A DNA stretch of 64,000 bases from Ascidiimonas meishanensis. GTDB lineage: Bacteria; Bacteroidota; Bacteroidia; Flavobacteriales; Flavobacteriaceae. The stretch covers positions 434,001 through 498,000 of the forward strand of contig NZ_JBBEXD010000003.1 in assembly GCF_037782385.1 (NCBI RefSeq). Direction: 5' to 3'. The notes beneath the pieces were generated by a model. It had not been told where the DNA came from. It did no database searches and saw only the letters and a list, made by a program, of their open reading frames with translations. A program made the translations under genes and the position numbers. This document shows, piece after piece, positions 52,586-62,340 of this stretch; positions within the stretch are counted from its first letter, which is position 1, and each line of letters begins with the position of its first letter.

Positions 52586-53842
52586 TTAAAGGTCAAACTG
52601 CTTTATTTTTCGATATAAAGTACGTTCAGAAATACCTAATTCGTTGGCGGCAGCTTTTCGCTTTCCTTTGTTTCTTTCCAAGGCTTTTTTAATTAATTCT
52701 AGCTCTTTGTCTTGTAGTGAAAGTGTTTCTTCTTCTTCAATTTCTTCTGCGAAATGATATTTGTCTTCCGTTACAATAGGAGTTGGTTCACTATGGTCTG
52801 CAATTTGGAGTACTTCCATTGCTTCATCAGCAGACTCATAAGTTACCGTGTCTTCGTCTCCGTAGATTTTTTGAATAAGTCCTTGATTTTCCTTTTGAAC
52901 TTTTTCATTATTTCCACTTTCCATTAATTCCATTGTGAGCTTTTTAAGATCATTAAGGTCGTTTTTCATGTCAAACAACACCTTATAAAGAATCTCTCTT
53001 TCATCACTGAAATCGTTCTTTGACTTAGTTCCAGAAATTACAGCAGGCAAGTTACTTCCCATATTAGGCAAGTAACTGCTGAGAGTGGAAGCAGAAATCT
53101 CCCTGTTTTTTTCCAATACAGAGATTTGTTCGGCAACATTTCTCAATTGTCTTATGTTTCCGGCCCAGTGATATTTAGTCAATAATGTTAGTGCTTCTTC
53201 CTGAAGCCTTATGGTTGGCATTTTGTATTTATGAGCAAAGTCTGATGCAAATTTTCTAAATAGTAAATGAATATCATCTTTTCTTTGCCTTAAAGGTGGA
53301 AGATTGATTTCAACAGTACTTAATCTATAGTACAAATCTTCTCTGAATTTCTCTTTTTGAATAGCTTCAAACATAGCCACATTGGTAGCTGCTACTATTC
53401 GCACATCTGTTTTTTGTGCTTTTGAAGAGCCTACTTTAATAAATTCGCCATTCTCCAGAACACGCAGAAGTCTTACCTGAGTAGTTAATGGTAATTCACC
53501 TACCTCATCTAAAAATATGGTGCCACCATTTGCTTCTTCAAAATACCCGCTTCTTGTGGAGGTAGCTCCAGTAAAAGAACCTTTCTCATGTCCAAAAAGT
53601 TCACTATCTATAGTGCCTTCTGGAATGGCACCGCAATTAACAGCAATAAATTTGCCATGTTTTCTATGTGAAAGTGCATGAATAATTTTTGGAATACTTT
53701 CTTTTCCAACACCACTTTCGCCAGTAACTAATACCGAAATATCAGTAGGCGCAACCTGTATCGCTTTTTCAATTGCACGATTTAATTTGATATCATTTCC
53801 AATGATACCGAAACGTTGTTTTATGGCTTGAACATTCTCCAT
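52586..53842 (-). CDS. Sigma-54-dependent Fis-family regulator without receiver domain
   Basis: This 418-residue activator of sigma-54 RNA polymerase consists of an AAA+ domain (about 12-245) and a C-terminal Fis-type helix-turn-helix (about 378-418, KRKAAANELGISERTLYRKI). The AAA+ domain shows Walker A (GESGVGKE), the sigma-54 contact loop (GSFTGA, a variant of GAFTGA) and Walker B (GGTIFLDEVGEL). No N-terminal sensor or receiver is present, so activity must be set by a partner or by concentration. In flavobacteria this regulator sits beside lptE and secG, pointing to envelope stress. It is divergent in role from classic nitrogen regulators. Confidence 0.93.
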   Translation of the reverse strand: MENVQAIKQRFGIIGNDIKLNRAIEKAIQVAPTDISVLVTGESGVGKESIPKIIHALSHRKHGKFIAVNCGAIPEGTIDSELFGHEKGSFTGATSTRSGYFEEANGGTIFLDEVGELPLTTQVRLLRVLENGEFIKVGSSKAQKTDVRIVAATNVAMFEAIQKEKFREDLYYRLSTVEINLPPLRQRKDDIHLLFRKFASDFAHKYKMPTIRLQEEALTLLTKYHWAGNIRQLRNVAEQISVLEKNREISASTLSSYLPNMGSNLPAVISGTKSKNDFSDEREILYKVLFDMKNDLNDLKKLTMELMESGNNEKVQKENQGLIQKIYGDEDTVTYESADEAMEVLQIADHSEPTPIVTEDKYHFAEEIEEEETLSLQDKELELIKKALERNKGKRKAAANELGISERTLYRKIKQFDL

Positions 53843-53904
53843 ATTAAGTCAATTGGTTTACGAATAGCGTACATTTAACAACTATGGTTGCCAATTCAAT
53901 CTAT

Positions 53905-55350
53905 TTAATTATTTGATGAATAGCCTACTGCCTCACCAATAAGAGTGGCAGAAGTACAATCGTTAATTTTTACATTTACAAACTCACCCATCTTATAATA
54001 CTCTTTAGGAAAAACCACTACGGTATTTTGGCTATTTCTACCCATCCAATGTGCATCAGATTTTTTGGAAGTTCCTTCAATAAGGACTTCTTCTATTTTG
54101 TTAAGGTGTTGTTGAGTTCTAAATGCTGAGTGCTTTTGTTGCAAAGCAATAATTTCTGAAAGTCTTCTTTTCTTAACATCTAAAGGAACATCATCATCCA
54201 TCTTTCTTCCGGCGAGTGTCCCTGGCCTTTCAGAATATGCAAACATAAATCCAAAATCATACTTTACAAATTCCATTAATGATAAAGTGTCTGCGTGATC
54301 TTCTTCTGTTTCTGTTGGGAAACCAGTGATCATATCTTGCGAAATCGCACAATCTGGTATAATCTTCCTAATACTCTTTATCAAATTAAAATAATCTTCA
54401 CGGGTATGTAAACGATTCATTTCTTTCAAAATACGATCGCTTCCACTTTGAACAGGTAAGTGAATATAGTTACAAATATTCGTATAAGCGGCAACGGTGT
54501 GCAGTACATCTACTGTCATATCTTGAGGGTTAGATGTAGAGAATCGAATACGCATTTTGGGTTGCGCTTCTGCAACCATTTGCAATAACTTTGAAAAGTC
54601 TACTGCAGTGGCTTTTTGTATTTCGGAAGCCGTTTCAAAATCCTTTTTCAATCCGCCGCCATACCAAAGATAACTGTCTACATTTTGCCCTAAAAGAGTC
54701 ACTTCTTTAAAACCCCGTTCCCATAAATCATGTACTTCATCAAGTATTGATTTTGGGTCACGGCTGCGTTCTCTTCCACGGGTAAATGGAACTACGCAAA
54801 AGGTACACATATTATCGCACCCTCTTGTTATAGAGACAAATGCGGTAACTCCATTACTGTTTAAACGCACCGGAGCAACATCACCGTAAGTTTCTTCTTT
54901 TGATAGGATTACATTTACCGCATTTCGGCCTTGATCAATTTCCTGTACAAGGTTGGGTAGGTCTTTGTATGCATCCGGACCTACCACCATATCTACAATC
55001 TTTTCTTCTTCTAGAAACTTGCTTTTTAATCGCTCTGCCATGCAGCCCAAGACTCCCACTTTCATAGAGGGATTGATCTTTTTAACAGCATTAAATTTTT
55101 CGAGTCTCTTACGAACAGTTTGCTCTGCCTTGTCACGAATAGAACAAGTATTAATAAGCACCAAGTCTGCTTCTTCCAATAATTGAGTAGTGTTAAAGCC
55201 TTCCTTAGATAAAATAGAAGCAACAATTTCGCTATCAGAAAAATTCATCTGGCAGCCGTAACTTTCTATGTATAGCTTACGACTACTATTGGTTTGTTTT
55301 GTTGTAATAAGCGTCTCTCCTTGCTTATTTTCATCAATTATTTTCTCCAT
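53905..55350 (-). CDS. miaB: tRNA-2-methylthio-N6-isopentenyladenosine synthase
   Basis: MiaB, a radical-SAM enzyme, adds the methylthio group to i6A37 of tRNAs that read codons starting with U (such as tRNA-Phe). The 481-residue protein has an N-terminal UPF0004 domain with three cluster cysteines (ESYGCQMN, INTCSIRDK, GVLGCMAERL), the radical-SAM CxxxCxxC (RGCDNMCTFCVV), and a C-terminal TRAM domain (about 415-481). I chose the ATG at 55350: a perfect promoter at 55375-55405 lies between it and the upstream ATG at 55404, excluding the longer form. Confidence 0.96.
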   Translation of the reverse strand: MEKIIDENKQGETLITTKQTNSSRKLYIESYGCQMNFSDSEIVASILSKEGFNTTQLLEEADLVLINTCSIRDKAEQTVRKRLEKFNAVKKINPSMKVGVLGCMAERLKSKFLEEEKIVDMVVGPDAYKDLPNLVQEIDQGRNAVNVILSKEETYGDVAPVRLNSNGVTAFVSITRGCDNMCTFCVVPFTRGRERSRDPKSILDEVHDLWERGFKEVTLLGQNVDSYLWYGGGLKKDFETASEIQKATAVDFSKLLQMVAEAQPKMRIRFSTSNPQDMTVDVLHTVAAYTNICNYIHLPVQSGSDRILKEMNRLHTREDYFNLIKSIRKIIPDCAISQDMITGFPTETEEDHADTLSLMEFVKYDFGFMFAYSERPGTLAGRKMDDDVPLDVKKRRLSEIIALQQKHSAFRTQQHLNKIEEVLIEGTSKKSDAHWMGRNSQNTVVVFPKEYYKMGEFVNVKINDCTSATLIGEAVGYSSNN

Positions 55351-55374
55351 AAAATCAGTCTGCAAATTGAGCGG

Positions 55375-55405
55375 CAAAGATAACCTAAAATTATGGAGTG
55401 TCAAA
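55375..55405 (-). promoter_or_regulatory. Promoter of miaB
   Basis: On the minus strand TTTG (complement of 55402-55405) is followed after 19 bases by TATCTTTG (complement of 55375-55382). Both boxes and the spacing match the Bacteroidota consensus. The -7 box lies 25 bases before the chosen ATG. Confidence 0.8.
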
Positions 55406-55480
55406 GTGTCAGTTCTATTAGAATCTTTAAAAAACTTATAAATATTTGCTTTTCTTTGAAGCTCAGAAATAAATACGCTT

Positions 55481-56395
55481 TTGACACGACTTTTGTATTT
55501 ACTCTTTCTTGTTTTTAGTGTTGTTTTTTCTCAGGAAACGAACTTTGATCAGCAGTTTTCGCTTCAGCATGATAATGATGTGTTGACGGGTTCAGATCGT
55601 TATTACTCTATGGGTTTATTTTTTCGTTATAAAAGAGAATTGAACAGTACTTTTATTTTTCCAAAACCCATAAGCGGCAAGCTGCAATTAAACCTTATGC
55701 TGAGTATGAAGGGGTATACTCCTGATAAGATAGATGAAAACGATAGTTCCCTTTTTGATCATCCATATGCTGGTTGGTTGTACATTGAAGGTGCAGTGGT
55801 GAGCGTAAAAAGAAATCAATTAATTACCATTGGTTTACAACTAGGTATTACCGGGAAACCTTCTTTAGCAGGAGAATTGCAAAGATGGTATCATAGATTT
55901 GCTGGAATAGATAGCAAACCTAATTGGTCTGAGCAAATATCTCCGGAATTAATGACAAATGTTATATTTAGGTATGTAGTAGATATTCCACTGGGAACTA
56001 TCCCAGCAGTATTTATAAGCTTGAATAATAAAGCTGCTTTGGGTACAAAAGATATTTTTACGGAGCCAGGAATTTTGTTATCGGTAGGAAGAAGAAGTAA
56101 TTTAAGGACTTCTTCACTTTTTGGAATGATAGGAAATTCAGCTTCTGAAAATTACTTGTACTTAGGCACTTCATATAGATTTGTAGTGCATAACTCTTTA
56201 ATTGAGGGCAGTTGGCTAAATAATAACGCTCCTTTTACACTCCATCCAGAAAAAGGAAGACACCGTATTATTGGAGGTATAAGTTTGCATAAGAGACATA
56301 GTACTTATAAAATAGAATATAACTATATCTCAAGACCTACGCCGCAAGCTGGAAACCATGATTTTATGAAGTTTATTTTTGAGTATAATTTCTAA
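55481..56395 (+). CDS. LpxR-type lipid A deacylase (TTG start)
   Basis: This 304-residue outer-membrane beta-barrel has a signal peptide (MTRLLYLLFLVFSVVFSQ) and the LpxR family hallmark HDNDVLTGSDRYYSMGLFF, holding the Asn/Asp and Thr/Ser residues of the calcium site, then HPYAGWLY. LpxR removes the 3'-acyloxyacyl group of lipid A. The frame contains no ATG before the signal sequence; the TTG at 55481 follows an in-frame stop at 55457-55459 and gives a good leader. It lies alone between miaB (divergent) and topA. Other LPS genes in the window (lptC, lptE, lpxB) make a lipid A substrate likely. Confidence 0.88.
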   Translation: MTRLLYLLFLVFSVVFSQETNFDQQFSLQHDNDVLTGSDRYYSMGLFFRYKRELNSTFIFPKPISGKLQLNLMLSMKGYTPDKIDENDSSLFDHPYAGWLYIEGAVVSVKRNQLITIGLQLGITGKPSLAGELQRWYHRFAGIDSKPNWSEQISPELMTNVIFRYVVDIPLGTIPAVFISLNNKAALGTKDIFTEPGILLSVGRRSNLRTSSLFGMIGNSASENYLYLGTSYRFVVHNSLIEGSWLNNNAPFTLHPEKGRHRIIGGISLHKRHSTYKIEYNYISRPTPQAGNHDFMKFIFEYNF

Positions 56396-56416
56396 AGTAT
56401 TCCTAAAAGTTAGTTC

Positions 56417-56451
56417 TTTGGCATAGAAATTAGCAAATTCTGTTACTTTTG
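56417..56451 (+). promoter_or_regulatory. Promoter of topA
   Basis: TTTG (56417-56420) is followed after 23 bases by TACTTTTG (56444-56451), an exact TAnnTTTG box. It lies 20 bases before the topA start. The spacing is at the upper limit. Confidence 0.6.
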
Positions 56452-56470
56452 TATTCTCAAAAAATTACCC

Positions 56471-58963
56471 ATGGCAAAGAATTTAGTTATCGTTGAATCG
56501 CCTGCGAAGGCAAAAACCATCGAAAAATTTCTTGGAAAAGATTTTAAGGTGGAGTCAAGCTTTGGCCATATAGCCGATCTGCCTTCAAAGGAATTAGGAG
56601 TTGATGTAGATAAAGATTTTGCACCAAAATATATTGTTTCTTCAGATAAAAAGCCTGTGGTCAAGAAGTTAAAAGATCTGGCAAAAAAAGCTGAAATAGT
56701 TTGGTTGGCCAGTGATGAAGATAGGGAAGGAGAAGCAATTGCATGGCATTTAGCAGAAGAGCTTAAGTTAGATGAGAAAAAAACAAGACGTATTGTTTTT
56801 AATGCAATAACTAAAAATGCCGTAACCAATGCAATTGAAAATCCTAGAACAATTGATTATAATCTTGTAAATGCACAGCAGGCACGGCGGGTATTAGATA
56901 GATTAGTGGGTTATGAGCTCTCTCCAGTGTTGTGGAAAAAAATTAAAACGGGTCTTTCTGCCGGTAGAGTGCAATCTGTTTCTGTAAGGCTTATTGTAGA
57001 ACGTGAGCGTGAAATACAAGATTTTACTCCTGAAGCTTCTTTTAAAATAGTTGCTGAATTTAGTACCCATGATGGTAAAAAATTTAAAGCAAAATTATCT
57101 AAAAACTTTCACACTTTTAAAGAAGCAAAATCATTTCTGGAAAAAAATAAGGAAGCTATTTTTAAAATTGACAACCTTGATACCAAACCTGCTAAGAAGT
57201 CTCCTGCGGCTCCATTTACTACCTCTACATTACAACAGGAGGCGTCAAGAAAACTGTATTTTTCAGTAGGTAGAACTATGGGTGTAGCACAGCGATTGTA
57301 TGAAGCGGGTCTCATTACTTATATGAGAACAGATAGTGTAAACCTTTCGGGTGAAGCTATTGAAGCAGCTAAGAATGAAATCACGAATGTGTATGGCGAT
57401 AAATATAGCAAACCCAGAAAATATAAAGGGAAGAGTAAAGGAGCCCAAGAAGCGCATGAAGCAATTCGTCCTACAGATATGTCTAAACATACTATTAACG
57501 CAGAGAGAGATCAGGCTCGTCTTTATGATCTTATATGGAAACGCACGGTGGCTTCTCAAATGAGTGATGCACAATTAGAACGCACCAATGTAAAAATAAA
57601 AGCAAGTTCGCATCAAGAGCAATTTACTGCTAATGGAGAAGTGCTCAAATTTGAAGGGTTTCTTAAAGTATATCTTGAAGGAACAGATGAAGAAGATGAA
57701 GAAAAAGACGGAATGCTTCCTGCACTTTCCGTAGGGGAAGAGGTAACTAATGTGTCTATTACTGCAACAGAACGTTTTACCAGACCCCCTTACAGATACA
57801 CAGAAGCATCATTGGTTAAAAAATTAGAAGAATTAGGTATTGGTCGTCCCTCTACCTATGCGCCAACCATCTCTACCATTTTAAATAGAGGTTATGTAGA
57901 GAAAGGTACTGTAGAAGGAGAAGAAAGATCTTATGTACAGCTTGTTTTAGAAAACAATGCTTTAAAAGAATCAAAACTTACCGAAATAGTAGGTTCAGAT
58001 AAAGGTAAATTAGTGCCTACAGATATAGGAATGATTGTTACAGATTTTCTGGTGAATCATTTTTCATCTATTCTTGACTATAATTTTACTGCTAAGGTAG
58101 AACAGAACTTTGATGATATTGCCGCAGGGGATCAAGACTGGACTAAAATGATGAAAGATTTCTACAAAGATTTCCATCCTAATGTCAAAGATGTAGAAGA
58201 AAATGCAGAGCGCGAAAGTGGTGAAAGAATCTTAGGCAAAGACCCAAAAACAGGTCGTCAGTTAAGTGTAAGACTGGGAAGGTTTGGTCCTATGGTACAA
58301 ATAGGAACTGTGGATGATGAAGAAAAACCTCAATTTGCAAGTCTTTTACCAGATCAATCTTTAGACTCTATTACATTTGAAGAAGCGCTTGATCTTTTTA
58401 AGCTTCCTAGAAGTTTGGGTGACTATAAAGGAGAACCCGTAGAAGTGAATGTAGGTAGGTTTGGCCCCTATGTTCGGTTTGGGAAATCTTTTGTTTCACT
58501 TGAAAAATCAGATAATGTGCTTGAGATTTCTCTGGAGAGAGCTTTGGAATTAATAAAGGTGAAAGAGGAGGCAGATGCGCCTATAGCGGTTTATAAAGAC
58601 AAAGATGTAACCAAAGGTAAAGGGCGTTTTGGTCCCTTTATTAAATGGGATAATATGTTTATCAATGTTAATAAAAAATATGATTTTGATAATCTCTCAC
58701 AAGCAGATATAGAAGAATTAATAGAGGCTAAAATCAAGAAGGAGATAGAAAAAGTGCTTCAAAATTGGCCTGACGAAGGTATTCGTATTGAAAAAGCGAG
58801 ATGGGGAAGGTCTAATATAATTAAAGGCAAGATAAAAGTTGAGCTGTCAAAAGATGTTGATGCAGCGAACATGAGTTTAGAAGAAGCCAAAGATTTATTA
58901 GAGAAAAAAGCCCCAAAAAAGAAAGCTGCTAAAAAGAAGGCTACTTCAAAATCAAAAAAATAG
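56471..58963 (+). CDS. topA: DNA topoisomerase I
   Basis: This 830-residue type IA topoisomerase relaxes negative supercoils. The Toprim domain (about 1-135) starts with KNLVIVESPAKAKTIEKFLG and has the acidic ASDEDREGEAIAWH metal site. The catalytic tyrosine lies in GLITYMRTDSVN (about residue 280). The C-terminal part has repeated beta modules that start GRFGP (about residues 610-755; zinc-free type), and a Lys/Ala-rich tail (KKAAKKKATSKSKK) that binds DNA. Length is typical of the phylum. The next gene starts 6 bases after its stop. Confidence 0.97.
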   Translation: MAKNLVIVESPAKAKTIEKFLGKDFKVESSFGHIADLPSKELGVDVDKDFAPKYIVSSDKKPVVKKLKDLAKKAEIVWLASDEDREGEAIAWHLAEELKLDEKKTRRIVFNAITKNAVTNAIENPRTIDYNLVNAQQARRVLDRLVGYELSPVLWKKIKTGLSAGRVQSVSVRLIVEREREIQDFTPEASFKIVAEFSTHDGKKFKAKLSKNFHTFKEAKSFLEKNKEAIFKIDNLDTKPAKKSPAAPFTTSTLQQEASRKLYFSVGRTMGVAQRLYEAGLITYMRTDSVNLSGEAIEAAKNEITNVYGDKYSKPRKYKGKSKGAQEAHEAIRPTDMSKHTINAERDQARLYDLIWKRTVASQMSDAQLERTNVKIKASSHQEQFTANGEVLKFEGFLKVYLEGTDEEDEEKDGMLPALSVGEEVTNVSITATERFTRPPYRYTEASLVKKLEELGIGRPSTYAPTISTILNRGYVEKGTVEGEERSYVQLVLENNALKESKLTEIVGSDKGKLVPTDIGMIVTDFLVNHFSSILDYNFTAKVEQNFDDIAAGDQDWTKMMKDFYKDFHPNVKDVEENAERESGERILGKDPKTGRQLSVRLGRFGPMVQIGTVDDEEKPQFASLLPDQSLDSITFEEALDLFKLPRSLGDYKGEPVEVNVGRFGPYVRFGKSFVSLEKSDNVLEISLERALELIKVKEEADAPIAVYKDKDVTKGKGRFGPFIKWDNMFINVNKKYDFDNLSQADIEELIEAKIKKEIEKVLQNWPDEGIRIEKARWGRSNIIKGKIKVELSKDVDAANMSLEEAKDLLEKKAPKKKAAKKKATSKSKK

Positions 58964-58969
58964 ATTGTA

Positions 58970-60127
58970 ATGGATTTTGATTTTCTATCACCCGTAGAAA
59001 GTGTGGTGCTTGCTCATAATCAACTACTGCCATTACAGGCTTTAGGAAAGAACATCTTAATTCATACCGACAAAGAAGGGATTCCTGTTTTAAAGAATGT
59101 AAAAATTGCCATCGTAGGGATTGATGAGAATCGCAATGCTATAACAAGCACTAAAAACAATCTGAATCTATCTAATATAAGGGTTGAACTCTATAAATTA
59201 TTTTTAGGTAATTGGGATCGTAAAATCGCAGATCTTGGTAATATTTTAAAAGGAGAAACTGTTGAAGACACCTATTTTGCCTTAAAAACACTAGTATCTA
59301 AACTAAAAAAACAAGATATAGTTACCTTATTAATAGGAGGGAGCCAAGATCTTACGTATGCAGCATACAGAGGTTTTGATATTACAGGGCAGATGGTTAA
59401 TATAGTCTCCATAGATTCTAGATTTGATTTTGGAAGTGCAGATGAGCTCATTTCTTCTAGCTCATATATGAGTAAAATCATAATTGAAAAGCCTAACAAT
59501 CTCTTTAACTTTTGTAATCTTGGTTATCAAACGTATTACAATGCGCAAGAAGAGATAGATTTAATGGAGAAACTTTTCTTTGATGCCTATAGATTAGGGA
59601 GTATTTTAAATGATATTACCATTACAGAACCTGTTCTTAGGGATGCAGACTTGGTGAGTTTGGATATGAAATCATTACAATATCAAGAATTAGATTCTAA
59701 AGAGCATATTGCTCCCAATGGTTTTAATAGTCGCGAAATATGTGCAATTTCCCGATATGCTGGGATCAGTGATAGGGTTTCTGTTTTTGGAATTTTTGAA
59801 GGAATGGAAACGGCAGTGAGTATCCAGTTAATTGCTCAGATCATTTGGTATTTTATTGAGGGGGTTAACTTTAGAAAGAATGATTATCCCAATCCAGAGC
59901 TTAAGAACTTTGATAAGTACTTGGTTCCTGTTGGTCAAGATGAACTTCATTTTTATAAAAGTCATACATCAGGAAGATGGTGGATTGAAATACCAATTAT
60001 TCCTAATTTGAATAATAAATTAAAAAGACATGCGTTATTACCTTGCACCCACCAAGATTATGAGGATGCCTGTAATCAGGTAATACCAGAAAGATGGTGG
60101 AAAGCATATAAGAAAACAATGATATAA
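58970..60127 (+). CDS. Arginase/formimidoylglutamase-fold protein with altered metal site
   Basis: This 385-residue ureohydrolase-fold protein corresponds to the gene usually annotated formimidoylglutamase that lies before gldK in flavobacteria. The three metal motifs are changed: GGDHS is GGSQD (Gln126 for His), DAHAD is DSRFD (Asp149 and Asp153 kept, Arg151 for His), and SxDxD is SLDMK (Asp232 kept, Lys234 for Asp). Half of the six usual manganese ligands are lost, so normal hydrolysis of agmatine, arginine or formimidoylglutamate is doubtful. It may be a structural or regulatory protein. The tail (KSHTSGRWWIEIP onward) is specific to this subgroup. It follows topA by 6 bases. Confidence 0.85.
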   Translation: MDFDFLSPVESVVLAHNQLLPLQALGKNILIHTDKEGIPVLKNVKIAIVGIDENRNAITSTKNNLNLSNIRVELYKLFLGNWDRKIADLGNILKGETVEDTYFALKTLVSKLKKQDIVTLLIGGSQDLTYAAYRGFDITGQMVNIVSIDSRFDFGSADELISSSSYMSKIIIEKPNNLFNFCNLGYQTYYNAQEEIDLMEKLFFDAYRLGSILNDITITEPVLRDADLVSLDMKSLQYQELDSKEHIAPNGFNSREICAISRYAGISDRVSVFGIFEGMETAVSIQLIAQIIWYFIEGVNFRKNDYPNPELKNFDKYLVPVGQDELHFYKSHTSGRWWIEIPIIPNLNNKLKRHALLPCTHQDYEDACNQVIPERWWKAYKKTMI

Positions 60128-60187
60128 ATAATAATGTCGTTCAAATTGCGTTTAACCACTACTCACAAGGTGTTTTACAACAAATTA

Positions 60188-60218
60188 TTGTGTAATTGGA
60201 AAAATATAAATAGGTTTA
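60188..60218 (+). promoter_or_regulatory. Candidate promoter of gldKLMN
   Basis: TTG (60188-60190), a 20-base spacer and TAGGTTTA (60211-60218) match the consensus with one mismatch in the last position. It lies 39-69 bases before gldK. Confidence 0.4.
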
Positions 60219-60256
60219 CAGCCTTGAATCTTAAATTTAACTTAACCTAATATTGT

Positions 60257-61618
60257 ATGAAAAAGCTATTTCTATGTGTAGCCCTTAGTTCATTACTTTT
60301 TAGCTGCGGCTCAAAAGATAAAGGTGAGCTTACCGGTGTGAAAGGGAAGAAATGGTACCCCGAAAAGCCTTACGGTATGACTTTGATACCAGGAGGGTCT
60401 TTTATCATGGGTAAAGCAGATGATGACTTCGCTCAGGTATTAAATGCGCCAACAAAAACGGTGACTGTTCGTTCATTCTACATGGATGAAACTGAAATCA
60501 CTAATAGTGAATACAGACAGTTTGTAGAATGGGTAAAAGATTCAATAGTTCGTACCAAATTGGCTATTCTAGCCGATGAACTTGGAGAAGGCCCTGGTAA
60601 TGAAGGTATTGGTGAATTTGCATTTAAAGATGCAGATACCGCAAACCTTTCTGTGTATGATAAGTATATGCTTGATAATTACGCAGGAATGGGAGAAACT
60701 GGTTACGAAGGCCGTGCGCTGAATAAAGAAATAGATTTGGTTTGGGATACGTCTGATTTCCCCGATGAATACTATGCTGAAGTAATGGATTCTATGTATG
60801 TTCCTTTAGAAGAAGCATATAACGGCGTTAGAACTATAGATGTTAAAAAATTGAAATTTAAGTATACTTGGATGGATATTCAAGCTGCTGCTAGAGCAAA
60901 AAAAGGTTCTCGTAAAGACTTTGTTAAAACGGAGGAGCTAGCTATATATCCTGATACTACTGTATGGATTAAGGATTTTGCATATTCTTATAATGAGCCC
61001 ATGCATAATGACTATTTCTGGCATGACGCCTTTAGTGATTATCCTGTAGTAGGTGTCAACTGGAAACAAGCAAAAGCATTTTGTGCTTGGAGAACCAAAT
61101 ATAAAAATGATGATCAGCGCGCGAGAAATCGCCACAATGTAAACCAGTTCAGGCTTCCAACGGAAGCAGAATGGGAATATGCCGCTAGAGGTGGTTTAGA
61201 ATCTGCAACCTACCCTTGGGGTGGTCCTTATGTAATAAGTGATCGTGGTTGTTTTCTAGCCAATTTTAAGCCAAATCGTGGAGATTACGCTGCAGATCAA
61301 GCATTGTATACGGTGGAGGCTAAATCTTACGAGCCAAACGATTACAATTTATACAATATGGCTGGAAATGTGTCTGAATGGACCAATTCTTCCTATGACC
61401 CCAACTCCTATGAATACGCTTCTACAATGAACCCGAATGCTTATGATGATCAAAATCGTCGTAAAGTAATCAGAGGAGGTTCCTGGAAAGATGTCGCCTA
61501 CTTCCTGCAGGTAAGCACAAGAGATTATGAATATCAGGATTCGGCGAGAAGTTATATCGGGTTTAGAACTGTACAGGATTACCTTGGTACAGAAGCAACA
61601 CCTGGTACTAATCAATAA
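60257..61618 (+). CDS. gldK: Type IX secretion/gliding lipoprotein GldK
   Basis: GldK (PorK in Porphyromonas) forms, with GldN, the periplasmic ring of the type IX secretion system under the outer membrane. The 453-residue protein has a lipoprotein leader (LLFSC, Cys17) and an FGE/sulfatase-modifying-type fold: GMTLIPGGSFIMG (about residue 35), MDETEITNSEYRQFV, FRLPTEAEWEYAARGG (about residue 297), NMAGNVSEWT and VIRGGSWKD (about residue 412). The fold is used structurally here. gldL, gldM and gldN follow on the same strand. The machine should export the sorting-domain protein at 8925-12713. Confidence 0.97.
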   Translation: MKKLFLCVALSSLLFSCGSKDKGELTGVKGKKWYPEKPYGMTLIPGGSFIMGKADDDFAQVLNAPTKTVTVRSFYMDETEITNSEYRQFVEWVKDSIVRTKLAILADELGEGPGNEGIGEFAFKDADTANLSVYDKYMLDNYAGMGETGYEGRALNKEIDLVWDTSDFPDEYYAEVMDSMYVPLEEAYNGVRTIDVKKLKFKYTWMDIQAAARAKKGSRKDFVKTEELAIYPDTTVWIKDFAYSYNEPMHNDYFWHDAFSDYPVVGVNWKQAKAFCAWRTKYKNDDQRARNRHNVNQFRLPTEAEWEYAARGGLESATYPWGGPYVISDRGCFLANFKPNRGDYAADQALYTVEAKSYEPNDYNLYNMAGNVSEWTNSSYDPNSYEYASTMNPNAYDDQNRRKVIRGGSWKDVAYFLQVSTRDYEYQDSARSYIGFRTVQDYLGTEATPGTNQ

Positions 61619-61660
61619 CCCAATTTTTAAATTTTATACTTAACTAAATCCAAAATTACT

Positions 61661-62305
61661 ATGGCACAATCAAAATCAACTAAAAAGCTGTTTAACCTTG
61701 CTTACGGACTTGGAGCTTCAATTGTTATTTTAGGCGCACTTTTTAAAATTCTTCACTGGGAATTAGGCCCTCTTAATGGTGGTTTTCTTCTTGCAGTAGG
61801 TCTTATAACAGAAGCAATTATTTTTGCAATCTCTGCTTTTGAACCTGTAGAAGATGATTTAGACTGGTCTTTGGTGTATCCAGAATTAGCTGGTGGACAG
61901 TCTAAAAAGAAAGATGCTAAAGAGGCTCAAGATGCCGAAGGTTTGCTTTCTAAAAAATTAGATAATTTACTTAAAGATGCTAGAATTGACTCAGAGCTTA
62001 TGAGCAGTCTTGGTGAGAGTATCCGCAATTTTGAAGGAGCGGCTAAAAACATGTCTCCTACGGTAGATGCAATTAGTTCTACAAAGAAATATAGCGAAGA
62101 ATTATCGTTGGCAGCTTCTCAAATGGAGTCACTTAACAGTCTTTATAAAGTACAGTTAGAAAGTGCAAGTCGCCAGGCTAGCATTAATGAGCAAGTTGCT
62201 GACAACGCAGGTAGACTTAAAGATCAAATGGAGTCATTGACAACTAATCTCTCTTCACTTAATGGTGTTTATGGCGGGATGCTTTCTGCAATGAATAGAA
62301 ACTAA
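61661..62305 (+). CDS. gldL: Type IX secretion/gliding motor protein GldL
   Basis: GldL is the stator-like half of the proton-driven inner-membrane motor of type IX secretion and gliding. The 214-residue protein has two N-terminal helices (about 13-31 and 40-60) and a long cytoplasmic region with coiled-coil (about 95-210). The second helix carries Glu51 (LITEAIIFAISAF), equivalent to the glutamate thought to handle protons in other GldL proteins. GldM partners it in a 5:2 complex in known systems. It starts 42 bases after gldK. Confidence 0.96.
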   Translation: MAQSKSTKKLFNLAYGLGASIVILGALFKILHWELGPLNGGFLLAVGLITEAIIFAISAFEPVEDDLDWSLVYPELAGGQSKKKDAKEAQDAEGLLSKKLDNLLKDARIDSELMSSLGESIRNFEGAAKNMSPTVDAISSTKKYSEELSLAASQMESLNSLYKVQLESASRQASINEQVADNAGRLKDQMESLTTNLSSLNGVYGGMLSAMNRN

Positions 62306-62340
62306 TTAGTAATAGTAACTTAACCTTAATCTAATTAGAA

